DNA of 64,000 nt. It comes from CAVUMR01 sp963742715 (lineage in GTDB: Bacteria > Actinomycetota > Actinomycetes > Mycobacteriales > Micromonosporaceae). The position numbers and the translations under genes are program-made. The DNA lies in the NCBI GenBank assembly GCA_963742715.1, contig CAVUMR010000003.1:124001-188000 (forward strand), in the 5' to 3' direction. The notes beneath the pieces are model-generated. The model ran no database searches. It was not told the DNA's origin and was given only the letters and a program-made list of their open reading frames with translations. This document shows positions 8,242-17,586 of the stretch, piece after piece (position 1 is the first letter of the stretch; each line of letters opens with the position of its first letter).

Positions 8242-8751
8242 ATGTCAGCCTCCAAGGTGACAGCGGGCGCGGCGATCATTGTCGTGGCGACAGCGGCTGC
8301 CCTCAATTTCGCCGGGCCTGCGCGCGCCGACGGCCCATCGGGCATCAACGGAACGTACGCCACTTCCTCCAACGGGGAGTGGGCCAAAAGCAACGAGCGC
8401 TACCAAGAGCAACCCTCGGAGCGAAGCACCTGGACCGTCGCCACGTCGTGCACCGCGCCCACCGCTTGCGCCGGCACCGTGACCAGTGATCAAGGCTGGA
8501 GCGCGCCGATCTACACGACCAACGGCCTGTGGTACGTAAAGCGCGTGCTACCAGCTTGGCGGTTCTGCGCCGACGGCACGCCCATCGAGGGCCTGCAGAT
8601 CTACAAGCTCTATCCAGTAGGTGCCGATGGCCTTTTCGACCGCACCGCATCCGAGTACGCAGGCGAGAATTTCACGACTGGACCGAGCGGCTCGTGCGGG
8701 CGCAACCAGTGGCCGGCCGTTAGAATGCCGTTCTACATGACGAAGCTGTAG
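8242..8751 (+). CDS. mycobacterial secreted protein, unknown function
   Basis: A 169-residue protein with a signal peptide (about 1-30, AAIIVVATAAALNFAGPARA). The mature domain carries GTYATSSNGEWAKSNERY, RSTWTVATSCTAPTACAG, VTSDQGW, a WYVKRVLPAWRFCADGT segment and a terminal GPSGSCGRNQWP. Spaced cysteines suggest disulfides. This pattern is familiar from a widespread family of exported mycobacterial proteins without known function. The ATG at 8242 has AGGGAGA seven bases upstream. It is divergent from the gene ending at 7639 and has a GAGAAT-type site in its promoter. A strong hairpin follows its stop. Confidence 0.82.
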   Translation: MSASKVTAGAAIIVVATAAALNFAGPARADGPSGINGTYATSSNGEWAKSNERYQEQPSERSTWTVATSCTAPTACAGTVTSDQGWSAPIYTTNGLWYVKRVLPAWRFCADGTPIEGLQIYKLYPVGADGLFDRTASEYAGENFTTGPSGSCGRNQWPAVRMPFYMTKL

Positions 8752-8773
8752 CTCCGAAACACTCTCGGCGACA

Positions 8774-8811
8774 ACGAAATCGGCCACGGGCAATGCCGCG
8801 GCCGATTTCGT
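8774..8811. terminator. bidirectional hairpin between convergent genes
   Basis: Perfect 12-base inverted repeat ACGAAATCGGCC (8774-8785) and GGCCGATTTCGT (8800-8811) with a 14-base loop. It lies between the stop of the secreted gene (8751) and the stop of mceF (8823), so it can end transcription in both directions. There is no T tract, as is usual in mycobacteria. Confidence 0.75.
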
Positions 8812-8822
8812 GGGCCGAACTG

Positions 8823-10529
8823 CTAGGTGGGCATCAGGTCCTCCCACGACTTCGGTGTCGTGGTGAGGTTGCCCTGGCGGTACAGCTTGCCGTCACTGGT
8901 GGTGTACTCCCCCGTTCGCGGGTTGTACTTCGCAACGGCCACGGACGGACCCGACGATGGACTGCCGTTGAACGCGCTCGGCGCGGCGGCCGGTGGCACC
9001 GTCTCGGCACCGGGCGGTGTCGGTATTTCGGTTGCCCCCGGCAAATCGGCGGGAGCCAACGGTACGGCGGCCGGATCGGGTGAGGGTGGGGCCGCTTGCG
9101 ACGGAACCGGTGGCGTCTCGTATATCGGCTGCCCCGGCAGCAGCGGCCCTGGTCCCATGCCCGGGTAGGTGGCTGGCGGCGACGGTGCTGGGGCCGCGCC
9201 TGCCGGTGCGGTCACTCCCTCCGGCAATGGGGTGCCCTCGATCGGTCCATAGATGTTGGAATCCGGCAACACCCGAGAGTCGGGCGGAACGCCCTGCGCG
9301 ATCAGGTTGGGGTCCAGCGGATAGGGGCCGGTTGCATGTTGCCGCTGCGCGATCGGCTGAAATCCCAAGGGGTCGTTGCACAATTCGACCGAGGGCGCCC
9401 GCTTGCCGGGATGTTCCATGCACGGGTAGTTTCGCGCACCCCGCACATTGATCGGCGAGTCCTGCGGAAGTTTGCAGTAGAGGTTGTCCGGGGTGTCGAC
9501 AACGGTCGTGTCCGCTGGTGAGCGCCATGCCGATGGAGGCAAGAATCCCACCGTGCACGCCGGCGGGTCACTGAGACCTATCGAGAACTCGCCATTCGGC
9601 ATACCCGTCGGGCTGTTGGTCGGCGCGTACGTCTCGAGCTGGGCGACATACGGCGGAAGCAGCACCAGTATCTGCCGGAGCGACGCGTTGTAGGTCACCG
9701 CAATCTGTCCGATGGTACTCAGATTCGCCAGCAGCACGGGCAAAGTGGGCTTCAGCTGGTCGAGCAGCCGGGAGGTCTCCTGCGCGAAGCCCGGACCATT
9801 CTGCAGGATCGACCGGAGTTGCGGGTCATTGTCGGCCACCTGGCCGGTGATGCCGGCCAGGCTGGCTGCCCACGTCCGGATCGAATCGGTGGTCTGCGCC
9901 TGCGCGTCGAGGAATGGAACGGCGTCGTCGATCAGTGTGCGCGCTTGATCCGAAACCGCGTTGGCATCCCGACTGATCGTCGACGCGGAGTCCAGCAGCG
10001 AACCAAAGTCGTAGCCGGTGCCGTTGAAGGCGTTGAATGATTCGTCGAGCACTTGGCTCAGTTTGTCCTTCGGGATGGTGTCGACCAGCGCGCTGACCTG
10101 ATCCAGCATCGGACCGACCTGCTGCGGGATGGTGGTGTCCGACATCGCGATCACCGAGCCGTCTTGCAGGTACGGCGGCGAGTCCGTGCGCGGCAGCAGA
10201 TCCACGTACAGCTCGCCCACTGCCGACATGCTGCGGACCTGCGCCTGGAGGTTGGCGGGGACCTTCGGCGAACGATCCAGCGACAAGGTGGCCTCGGCAC
10301 CCTTGTCGGTCAGCGCCACCGACATCACCTTGCCGATCTGCGAACCGCGATAGGTGACGTTGCTGAACTGGTAGACGCCTCCGGTCGCAGGCAATTCCAC
10401 CTTGACGGTGATGCGGCCGAGCCCAAGCAGTGTCGGCACCTGGATGTAGGCAAACAGCATGACCGTCACACCGACGATCGAGGCGATCGTGAAGATGATC
10501 AGCTGGGTCCGGACGAATCGTGTGAGCAT
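8823..10529 (-). CDS. mceF: Mce family protein MceF
   Basis: A 568-residue member, last of the six Mce subunits. An N-terminal membrane anchor (about 10-32, LIIFTIASIVGVTVMLFAYIQ) is followed by the MlaD/Mce domain (about 35-115, VKVELPATGGVYQFSNVTYRGSQIG region), a long helical region, and a Pro-rich C-terminal tail from about residue 400. Mce subunits form a hexameric hydrophobic channel that carries lipids across the periplasm to the YrbE permease. The start overlaps the mceE stop by one base (TAATG), with GGAGG upstream. It ends the operon and is followed by a hairpin. The paralogue number (Mce1-4 or other) cannot be assigned by eye. Confidence 0.93.
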   Translation of the reverse strand: MLTRFVRTQLIIFTIASIVGVTVMLFAYIQVPTLLGLGRITVKVELPATGGVYQFSNVTYRGSQIGKVMSVALTDKGAEATLSLDRSPKVPANLQAQVRSMSAVGELYVDLLPRTDSPPYLQDGSVIAMSDTTIPQQVGPMLDQVSALVDTIPKDKLSQVLDESFNAFNGTGYDFGSLLDSASTISRDANAVSDQARTLIDDAVPFLDAQAQTTDSIRTWAASLAGITGQVADNDPQLRSILQNGPGFAQETSRLLDQLKPTLPVLLANLSTIGQIAVTYNASLRQILVLLPPYVAQLETYAPTNSPTGMPNGEFSIGLSDPPACTVGFLPPSAWRSPADTTVVDTPDNLYCKLPQDSPINVRGARNYPCMEHPGKRAPSVELCNDPLGFQPIAQRQHATGPYPLDPNLIAQGVPPDSRVLPDSNIYGPIEGTPLPEGVTAPAGAAPAPSPPATYPGMGPGPLLPGQPIYETPPVPSQAAPPSPDPAAVPLAPADLPGATEIPTPPGAETVPPAAAPSAFNGSPSSGPSVAVAKYNPRTGEYTTSDGKLYRQGNLTTTPKSWEDLMPT

Positions 10530-11899
10530 TATCCGCCACCTCCAGTCGTCGGCGCCGGTAGGGCCGCCGGAGGTTGCTCCGGCGAAGTCGGCTGAGCCGC
10601 ATAGGGTCCCGCGAATATTGGGCCACCGGGTGCAGCTACCGGTGAGACGGCTTGCGCCGGGCCGCCGGGCATGTTGAGCGGTGCTGGTGGCGTCACCGGA
10701 AGGATCGGACCCACGTCAGCCGTAACCGGTGGTGGGGCGTCCGCCGGTGGCGGAGTATCGGGGGCCGGTGGGAACGCGCCAGGCGGTGGCGGATTGACGC
10801 CGGACTTCAGTGGGTCGTACGTGTAGTTCATGTACCACGGATCACCGGGCGCGGGAACATTTTGCGAGCCTTCCTGCTCCCAGCGCGTGCCGAGGAGCAG
10901 GGAGTGCTTCAACCGGGGGATCGTCAAGTCGACGGTTGCGAACAGGTTGTAGTAGTCGCCGCGGATCCCGCGATCGATGAGGCCCTGGGGCAACGGAAAG
11001 TGCAGGGCGAATTCCAGAACGGATGCGAGATCTGGGCCCACGTCGGCGAGCGCCTTGATCGCGGGTTCCAGATTGTGCAGGTTGGTCACCAGATCTGCCT
11101 GCGAATCGTTGACGAGCTGGTTCGCGGTGTCGCTGAACGTGCCGAGCTTCTGCAGCGCTGTCGTCAGCCGTGGCCGTTCCTTGATCAACACGTCCAGTGC
11201 GGGCGGGAGACGGTCCAGCGCCCGCGTGATGACGTCACGTTGCCCGGCGAATGTCGATGCCAACTTGTTCAATCCCTGGATCGACGAGACGATGTTGTCG
11301 CGCTGCGCGTCCAGGGTGCCGACGAAGTTGTCCAGCCGGGTGATCAGATCTCGGATGTCGCCGTCGCGGCCGTTGACTGCAGCACTGAAGTTGTGGATGA
11401 CGTCGCCGATCTGACCGAGCCCGCCGCCATTTACCACGGCCGCAAGCGAAGACAGCGTCTGCTCGGTCGTCGGGTACGTGGATGAGTCGTTCAGCGGAAT
11501 CGTCGCACCCAATGGCAGCTCTCCCCTCGGGGGTTGCCCCATCTGTGGATCGACGGCCAAGTGCATCGAACCCAGCAGGCTGGTCTGCCCGATGCTGGCC
11601 ATTGCGTTGGCCGGCACGACCACGCCGGCCTCGACGGAGAACTCGACATCGGCATGCCAGTCCTTGACAGCGATGTTGCGCACACTTCCCACGATGACGT
11701 CGTTCATCATCACCGGCGAATTCGGTTCCAACTGGGCCACGTTCGCGATTTCGACGTGGTACACGCCTGCGTCCGATCCGCGGCCGACTGCGCCGGGCAG
11801 TGGCAGCGAATTGACACCTTGAAAGGCGCATCCACTGGTCGCCAACGCAACACAGGAGCCGGCGGCTATGGCCAGGCGTAGGGAGTTCTTGGCGGTCAT
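10529..11899 (-). CDS. mceE: Mce family lipoprotein MceE
   Basis: A 456-residue Mce subunit with a lipoprotein signal: hydrophobic AIAAGSCVALA and lipobox ATSGC place the lipidated Cys near residue 23. The MlaD domain follows (about 40-120, YHVEIANVAQLEPNSPVMMNDV region), then a helical stretch and a Pro-rich tail (from about 390). MceE proteins (LprK type) are the lipid-anchored subunit of Mce importers. The ATG at 11899 overlaps the mceD stop as ATGA. Part of the continuous yrbE-mce train. Confidence 0.93.
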   Translation of the reverse strand: MTAKNSLRLAIAAGSCVALATSGCAFQGVNSLPLPGAVGRGSDAGVYHVEIANVAQLEPNSPVMMNDVIVGSVRNIAVKDWHADVEFSVEAGVVVPANAMASIGQTSLLGSMHLAVDPQMGQPPRGELPLGATIPLNDSSTYPTTEQTLSSLAAVVNGGGLGQIGDVIHNFSAAVNGRDGDIRDLITRLDNFVGTLDAQRDNIVSSIQGLNKLASTFAGQRDVITRALDRLPPALDVLIKERPRLTTALQKLGTFSDTANQLVNDSQADLVTNLHNLEPAIKALADVGPDLASVLEFALHFPLPQGLIDRGIRGDYYNLFATVDLTIPRLKHSLLLGTRWEQEGSQNVPAPGDPWYMNYTYDPLKSGVNPPPPGAFPPAPDTPPPADAPPPVTADVGPILPVTPPAPLNMPGGPAQAVSPVAAPGGPIFAGPYAAQPTSPEQPPAALPAPTTGGGG

Positions 11900-13335
11900 G
11901 CGGGTGGTGTCCCAGCTTCGGGTGCCGGACCGGGGGGTGCCTCGGCCGGTAGTGGCGGGCCCGGTGGCGCACCCGCCGGGTTGAGCATGTCCGAGACGTT
12001 GGCCGCGACGTTGGGCTCGACGATCGGCGGTGCACCAGGAAGCATCTGCTGCGCTCCCGGCGGTGGCGTTCCTGGCGGGCGGCCCGTGAAGGGTGGCGGC
12101 CCTGGGGCCACGCCGTCGTACGCGGAGATGGTGGGCGGGATCTCCGGCACTCCCGGCACCGGTCCGCCGGCACCGGGCGCGAGGTTCGGTTCCGAGTAGA
12201 GAATATTCTCCGGGTTCGCCGAGGGCATCAGGTACGGCGTGAGTGGGAACGGCAGGTAGTTGAAGTTCAGCAGCCGCAACGCCGGGCCCATGTACTGCGA
12301 GCACAGTTTCGCGGTCTCCGGCGCCGTCGTGTTCTCGATCGCCCCGATCGCGCCGCAGATGAACTCCACCGGGTTGGAGAAGTTGTTCAACACGAACTGA
12401 CCCACTGCGCTGCCCGTGTCCGGGTTGTAGATGTTGTAGCCGTTGGCGAATGCGTTCGGCGCGATGTGCAGGATGTTCTCGACGTCGATCTTGTGGTCTA
12501 CGAGGTTCTGCGTGACATTCGCCAACCGCTGCACCTGTTCGGAGGTCTGATCGCGGGTGCCCGCGACGAACCGTTGTACTTCCACGACGGCCACCGAAAG
12601 ATTCTTCAAAGCCGCATCGAGGTCTGAGCGACTGCCGTCGATGACGCTGCTGAGCGTCGCCAGGCGGTTCTGGAACGCCACGACCTGCTCGTTGCTGTCC
12701 CGCAGTGCGGTTACGAATTTCTGCAGGTTCTTGATGACGTCGACGATGTTGCCGCTTCCCTCGGCGAAGATGCGGGCCACGCCGGAGAGTTCGGAGATGG
12801 TCTTGCGCAGCTTCTCGCCGTTGCCGTCCATTGCGTTGGCTGCGCTGTCGATGAAGCGGGACACCGAGGTACCCGAGACTCCGCTCTGCGGACCGAGGTC
12901 GGTGGCCAACCGCATGAGCTGAGCCTTGACCTCATCCCATTCGACGGGAATTGCGGTGTGGTCCAACGGGATTACTGCGTTGTCGGAGAGCGTCGGACCG
13001 CTGGAGCGGTAGGCGGGCGTCAGCTGCACGTAGCGCGCAGCAACCAAGTTCTGCGCCACGATTACCGCCTTGGCATCCGCAGGGACTGGTACGGCCTTGT
13101 TGACTTTCAGGGTGACTCTGGTCTGGGTGCCCTCCGGGGTGATGGTCTCGATCGTGCCGACCTTGACGCCGGACACCCTGACGTCGTCGCCGGGGTAGAC
13201 ACCGGTGGCGGAGGTGAACAGGGCGAAGACGGTTCTCGGACCGAAGTAGACCTGCCGCGCCAGGAATGCGCCGCCCACGAGCAGTAGCGCGACCAGGCCC
13301 ACCGCCAGCCCCTTCGTCAAACGTATGCGGCCCAT
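11896..13335 (-). CDS. mceD: Mce family protein MceD
   Basis: A 479-residue Mce subunit: N-terminal anchor (about 8-30, LAVGLVALLLVGGAFLARQV), MlaD domain (about 35-115, TVFALFTSATGVYPGDDVRVS region, with GVKVGTIETI), a long helical region with the conserved NYNIYNPDTG-like segment, and a Pro-rich C-terminus. The ATG overlaps the mceC stop (ATGA), and the stop overlaps the mceE start, so translation is coupled throughout. It acts in the cell envelope as part of the lipid channel. Confidence 0.93.
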   Translation of the reverse strand: MGRIRLTKGLAVGLVALLLVGGAFLARQVYFGPRTVFALFTSATGVYPGDDVRVSGVKVGTIETITPEGTQTRVTLKVNKAVPVPADAKAVIVAQNLVAARYVQLTPAYRSSGPTLSDNAVIPLDHTAIPVEWDEVKAQLMRLATDLGPQSGVSGTSVSRFIDSAANAMDGNGEKLRKTISELSGVARIFAEGSGNIVDVIKNLQKFVTALRDSNEQVVAFQNRLATLSSVIDGSRSDLDAALKNLSVAVVEVQRFVAGTRDQTSEQVQRLANVTQNLVDHKIDVENILHIAPNAFANGYNIYNPDTGSAVGQFVLNNFSNPVEFICGAIGAIENTTAPETAKLCSQYMGPALRLLNFNYLPFPLTPYLMPSANPENILYSEPNLAPGAGGPVPGVPEIPPTISAYDGVAPGPPPFTGRPPGTPPPGAQQMLPGAPPIVEPNVAANVSDMLNPAGAPPGPPLPAEAPPGPAPEAGTPPA

Positions 13336-14417
13336 CAGCGAGACCCTCCAGGAATACCGTTGTAGGGCAGCGGCAGTTCGGCGCGCGGTCCCGCGTTGTC
13401 GGGCGGCTTGCCTGCGTCGACACCGCGCCGGAATCCGAAGGCGTAGTCGAGGAACGGCTGCAGGGTCTGAGCTGGGCTCAGGTTCGGGACGTACGCGTTG
13501 TAGAACGGACCGTTGGCCAGGGTCTCGCCGGACGCCAGCATGAACTTCTTGATGTTGGGAAGGGCGTTGGCGATGTTGTCACGGTTCTTCTCCAGCACCT
13601 CAGTCACCGAGTTGAGCCGCTGCAGTGTGGGGGCTAGTTGTTTCTCATTGTCCGCCACCAGGCCGATGAGCTGTTGAGACACCGCCGCGGTGTTGGCCAG
13701 CAAGTCAACGAGGGCATCGCGCCGATCGTTGAGTACGCCGAACAGATCATTGGCGTTGAGGATCAAGGTATTTAGCTGGTCGCTGCGCTGAGCCAGCACA
13801 CCGGTGACATCGCCGGCGCTCTTGAGCAGGCTGGCCAGGTTCTCGTTGCGACTGTTGATCGACCGCGACAACCGGCTAAGGCCGTCGAAGGCCGGCCCGA
13901 GCCGTGGCGCGAGTTGGTCGATGGTCGCCGACAGCGTGTCCAGCGACTGGTTCAGCGACCCCGTGTCGGTACCGGCCGTGTTGGTGGTCAGGTCGCTGAC
14001 GGCATCGGTGAGGGAATATGGCGACGAGGTGCGCGATGTCGGGATCACCTCTGACTGCGCCAAGGATCCACTGCCGTCGGACTCCAAGGCCAATATCCGC
14101 TCGCCGAGCAGCGAGCCCGTACGGATGTGCGCAGTGGTCAGCGAGCCCAACGGGTACTTGCCCTCGGTCGTGAATGTGATCTGAGCGTCGCCGTTGCGCA
14201 GCGACACCTCGCTGACGGAGCCGACTTTGATGCCGGACAGTGTTACGTCGTTGCCGACGGCGATGCCGCCGGCCTCGGTGAAGAGCGCCTTATGGCGCAC
14301 CGAGGTGGCCAATTGCACCAACTGGTCGGGCTGCAGTCCGATGGCGATGACGAGCACCATCAGCACGGTGCCGATCACACCCGCCCTGGTCAGATTGAAT
14401 CCGCGGTACTTGAGCAT
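13335..14417 (-). CDS. mceC: Mce family protein MceC
   Basis: A 360-residue Mce subunit: anchor helix about 11-30 (GVIGTVLMVLVIAIGL), MlaD domain about 40-115 (ALFTEAGGIAVGNDVTLSG), then the helical region, with a C-terminal segment LDYAFGFRRGVDAG. It starts at the TAATG junction with mceB, with GGAGAG upstream, and overlaps mceD by an ATGA. Component of the Mce lipid-import channel. Confidence 0.93.
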   Translation of the reverse strand: MLKYRGFNLTRAGVIGTVLMVLVIAIGLQPDQLVQLATSVRHKALFTEAGGIAVGNDVTLSGIKVGSVSEVSLRNGDAQITFTTEGKYPLGSLTTAHIRTGSLLGERILALESDGSGSLAQSEVIPTSRTSSPYSLTDAVSDLTTNTAGTDTGSLNQSLDTLSATIDQLAPRLGPAFDGLSRLSRSINSRNENLASLLKSAGDVTGVLAQRSDQLNTLILNANDLFGVLNDRRDALVDLLANTAAVSQQLIGLVADNEKQLAPTLQRLNSVTEVLEKNRDNIANALPNIKKFMLASGETLANGPFYNAYVPNLSPAQTLQPFLDYAFGFRRGVDAGKPPDNAGPRAELPLPYNGIPGGSR

Positions 14418-15442
14418 TAGGGCTCTCCGCACCTCCCGCCTTCTTGTTTGATCATCGGGAAGACCGCGGTCCGGCCCTGCAGATCGGTGACACGGACCGA
14501 CAGCCCGCAGATGTAGTACATGATCCAACTGCCGTAGGAACCCATCCGAGCTAGCTTGCGGAAGTTCTCGGGCGCCTTCTGCAGGCCTACGTCGAGGGTC
14601 GCCTTGTCGTCGTCGATCAGGGTTGCCATTCGATTCAGCTGATCGATTGTGGCCTTCAACGGCGGGCGCGCGTCGGTGAGCAGACTCGCGATGGACCCGG
14701 TGCCGTTGTCAAGGGAGGTGATCGCAGTGCCGATCGGATCGCGATCCTGCGACAGGCCGCTGATCAATCGCTCCAGACCATCAATGGTTCCGGAGAACTT
14801 GTCGCCGTCCTTGGCCAGCGTGCCGACCACCGAGTTGAGGTTGTCGATCAGTTGTTGGACGACCTCGCTGTTGTCGGCCAAGGTGTTCGAGAACGACGAC
14901 GACTTGCTCAGCAATGAGTCCAACGTGTCGCCCTGGCCCTGCAGGATCTGGATCAGTGAGCCCGTCAACGCATTGACATCCGTGGGGTTGAGCCCCTGGA
15001 TCACCGGGCGCAGGCCACCAAGCAACAGGTCGAGGTCGAGTGCACTCGCGGTGCGGTCCTGCGGGATTTGCGAGCCGGCAGGCATCACCCTGGTTGACCC
15101 CGGGCCGTCGAGCAGCTCCAGGAAGCGATCGCCGGTGAGGTTCAGATAGCGCACGGCGGCCTTGGTGCCCGTGGTCAGCACGATGTTGCGATCGGTATCG
15201 AAATCGACTACGACCGTCTTGTCTGGTTGCAGCGATACGCTTTTGACGGTGCCCACGCGAACGCCGGCGACCCGCACGGAGTCGCCGCCTTCGAGCCGCG
15301 ACGCGTCGCCGAACACCGCCGAGTAGGCGGAGGTGGCACCGCTGCGGTATTGGCCGAACGCCACGAACAGAAGCGCGGTGAGCACCGTCATCACGGTCGC
15401 GAAGACCGCGAACTTGATGAGTGTGCCTGTTGTACGGGTCAT
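14417..15442 (-). CDS. mceB: Mce family protein MceB
   Basis: A 341-residue Mce subunit: anchor helix about 7-28 (IKFAVFATVMTVLTALLFVAF), MlaD domain about 35-115 (YSAVFGDASRLEGGDSVRVAG, with GVRVGTVKSV and AAVRYLNLTGDRFLEL), then a helical region and a C-terminal YYICGLSVRV block typical of MceB. The ATG at 15442 overlaps the mceA stop (ATGA). Component of the importer. Confidence 0.93.
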   Translation of the reverse strand: MTRTTGTLIKFAVFATVMTVLTALLFVAFGQYRSGATSAYSAVFGDASRLEGGDSVRVAGVRVGTVKSVSLQPDKTVVVDFDTDRNIVLTTGTKAAVRYLNLTGDRFLELLDGPGSTRVMPAGSQIPQDRTASALDLDLLLGGLRPVIQGLNPTDVNALTGSLIQILQGQGDTLDSLLSKSSSFSNTLADNSEVVQQLIDNLNSVVGTLAKDGDKFSGTIDGLERLISGLSQDRDPIGTAITSLDNGTGSIASLLTDARPPLKATIDQLNRMATLIDDDKATLDVGLQKAPENFRKLARMGSYGSWIMYYICGLSVRVTDLQGRTAVFPMIKQEGGRCGEP

Positions 15443-16716
15443 CCCGGCTGTCCGATCTGCGCGCTGTTGCGTGGCGGGCCGTCCAATGGTCCGAACAACA
15501 TTTGCTTGAGACCGTCGGTGTTGAGCAAGATGCCCTGATTGCCGTACTGCCACGGATTGGCACCGACGTCGGTGACGAGGAATTTCGAGCGGTTGCTGAA
15601 TCCGATGTCAGGCAGGCCCATGCAGTTTGGAGCACCCTTTGCCGCCACCTTTGGCAGGTTCGACGGATACCGGTAACGATCGATGCCGAGCGTGAACGAG
15701 ACGTCGACCGCGATACCGGGATCCGGGGACGGCGGCTGATTCAGCATGAACATCATTCCGCCGAGCGTGCAGGTCAGTGCCGGCGAGTATTCGGAGAGCA
15801 GATTGGTGGTCGGAACCAGCAGACGAAGCACATTGCTCAGCGCCGGCCGGTTGCTCCCGACGACGTCGTTGCCGATGTCGGCCAAACCGATTGAGCTGAC
15901 CAGGAATGCGTCGAGATTCTCCTGCTCGTCGACGATGCTGTCGCCGATCTTCGTCGAGTTGTCCACGATCCGTAGGAGATCCGGAGCGGCATCCCCGTAG
16001 GCATTGCTCACAGCGGCGGTGGACTCGAGGTCACGGGACAGGTTGGGCAGGCTGGGCTCCAGTTTCGCCAGTAGAGCATCGAAGTCGGACAACGCCTGGC
16101 CCATTCGTTCCCCGCGTCCGCCGAATGCAGACGAAAGAGCGCCGAGGGTTTCGTTCAGTTTGACCGGATCGATCTTGTTCAGGACGCGGGTGAGCTGCTG
16201 GAACACGGTATTGATCTCCACGGTGACGTGTTCGCCTTGAAGCACCTGTCCCAGTCGCAGTGGCTGCGACGACGGGTCGGCGGGCCGACTCATTTCCACG
16301 AACTTGGCGCCGAACACCGTCGACGACGCAATGTCGACGGTGACGTTGGCCGGAATGAGGTGCAGCTGCCCGGGATCCATCGCCAAGTGCAACGCGGCCG
16401 TCCCGTCGGCCCGCTCTTCGATTGAGTCGACCTTGCCGACCTGGACACCATTCAGCTTGACCTTCGCATCGGGGTTCATCACCAGTCCGGCGCGGTCGGT
16501 GAGCACCGTGACGGGCACCGTAGGGGTGAAGGTGCCCCGGAACAACGCAACTGCCAATGCCACGATCAGGGTGATGACGGCGACCATGCCGAATCCCGCA
16601 AGCTGGCGCGCGTAGTGGCGCACTCCGAAGTGCTTACCGGAGGATGCCGCCACCGACGTTGCCGCACTGGTGGTTTCGGACCGGTGGATTGGGCCGGGTC
16701 CCTTGTTCGTGGTCAA
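15439..16716 (-). CDS. mceA: Mce family protein MceA
   Basis: A 425-residue first Mce subunit. A cytoplasmic N-terminus of about 40 residues precedes the membrane helix (about 45-65, FGMVAVITLIVALAVALF), then the MlaD domain (about 70-150, TVLTDRAGLVMNPDAKVKLNG, with GVQVGKVDSIEE and FGAKFVEM), then a long helical region. The start is TTG at 16716, supported by AGGAA five bases upstream; the longer open frame has no better site. It follows yrbEB by 8 bases and overlaps mceB. Confidence 0.92.
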   Translation of the reverse strand: MTTNKGPGPIHRSETTSAATSVAASSGKHFGVRHYARQLAGFGMVAVITLIVALAVALFRGTFTPTVPVTVLTDRAGLVMNPDAKVKLNGVQVGKVDSIEERADGTAALHLAMDPGQLHLIPANVTVDIASSTVFGAKFVEMSRPADPSSQPLRLGQVLQGEHVTVEINTVFQQLTRVLNKIDPVKLNETLGALSSAFGGRGERMGQALSDFDALLAKLEPSLPNLSRDLESTAAVSNAYGDAAPDLLRIVDNSTKIGDSIVDEQENLDAFLVSSIGLADIGNDVVGSNRPALSNVLRLLVPTTNLLSEYSPALTCTLGGMMFMLNQPPSPDPGIAVDVSFTLGIDRYRYPSNLPKVAAKGAPNCMGLPDIGFSNRSKFLVTDVGANPWQYGNQGILLNTDGLKQMLFGPLDGPPRNSAQIGQPG

Positions 16717-16724
16717 GTCGTTTC

Positions 16725-17582
16725 CTAGCCCGACAGGTTGAAGTTGCCGTTGGAGCCGTAGATGGACAGGGATACCAGCAGCGTCACCGAGACGACGACG
16801 ACCAGTGAGGTGCGTATTGCGTTGCCGACCGCCGCGCCCACTCCGGACGGGCCGCCGGTGGCGAAGTAACCGAAGTAGGTGTGGATCAGCAGGATGGCCA
16901 ACGCCATCAGCACCGCCTGAAGGAACGACCACAGCAGGTCGATCGGGTTGAGGAAGGTGTTGAAGTAGTGGTCGTAGAGTCCGCCGGACTGGCCGAGCAA
17001 CATCACGGTGGTGAACCGCGATGCGACGAAGGACAGGATGACCGCGATCGAGTACAGCGGGGTGATCGCGATCATCCCAGCCACGATGCGGGTGCTGACC
17101 AGATATTCAATGGGCCGGATCGCCATCGACTCCAAAGCGTCGATCTCCTCGTTGATCCGCATCGCACCCAGCTGCGCGGTCACTCCTGCACCGAACGTGG
17201 CTGCCAGCCCGATGCCCGCGATCACCGGTGCCGCGATGCGCACGTTGATGAATGCCGACAAGAACCCGGTCAATGCTTCGATCCCGATGTTGCCCAGCGA
17301 GCTGTACCCCTGGATGGCCAGTACACCGCCGGTGGCCAGGGTGAGGAACCCGACGATCACCACGGTGCCGCCGATCATCGCCAAGGTACCTGCACCCATC
17401 GAGATTTCGGCGATCAGCCGGATGATCTCCCGGCGGAAGTGCACCAAGGCGTGCGGCGTTCCCCCTAGCGCGCGTCCGTAGAACAGGGTGTGATCCCCAA
17501 TTCGTCCCAACAGGGAGACCGGCCTACCGAAATGTGCTGCTACACGGGGGTAGGCACCCCGCAACGTCGCCACTGTGCCCAT
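16725..17582 (-). CDS. yrbEB: YrbE/MlaE family permease, second subunit
   Basis: A 285-residue integral membrane permease with about five to six helices. The MlaE-type core includes GLAATFGAGVTAQLGAMRINEEIDALESM (about 130-160), with the conserved E-I-D-A-L-E-x-M contact motif for the MceG-type ATPase. It pairs with YrbEA to form the inner-membrane part of the Mce ABC importer. No ATPase is encoded in the window, which is normal because mceG is usually unlinked. It starts 4 bases after the yrbEA stop. Confidence 0.95.
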   Translation of the reverse strand: MGTVATLRGAYPRVAAHFGRPVSLLGRIGDHTLFYGRALGGTPHALVHFRREIIRLIAEISMGAGTLAMIGGTVVIVGFLTLATGGVLAIQGYSSLGNIGIEALTGFLSAFINVRIAAPVIAGIGLAATFGAGVTAQLGAMRINEEIDALESMAIRPIEYLVSTRIVAGMIAITPLYSIAVILSFVASRFTTVMLLGQSGGLYDHYFNTFLNPIDLLWSFLQAVLMALAILLIHTYFGYFATGGPSGVGAAVGNAIRTSLVVVVSVTLLVSLSIYGSNGNFNLSG

Positions 17583-17586
17583 GCGC

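Noticed and set aside
15439..16932. Longer start for mceA upstream of 16716
   Set aside because: The extra residues overlap yrbEB in another frame and do not resemble an Mce N-terminus; TTG 16716 has a good AGGAA site.
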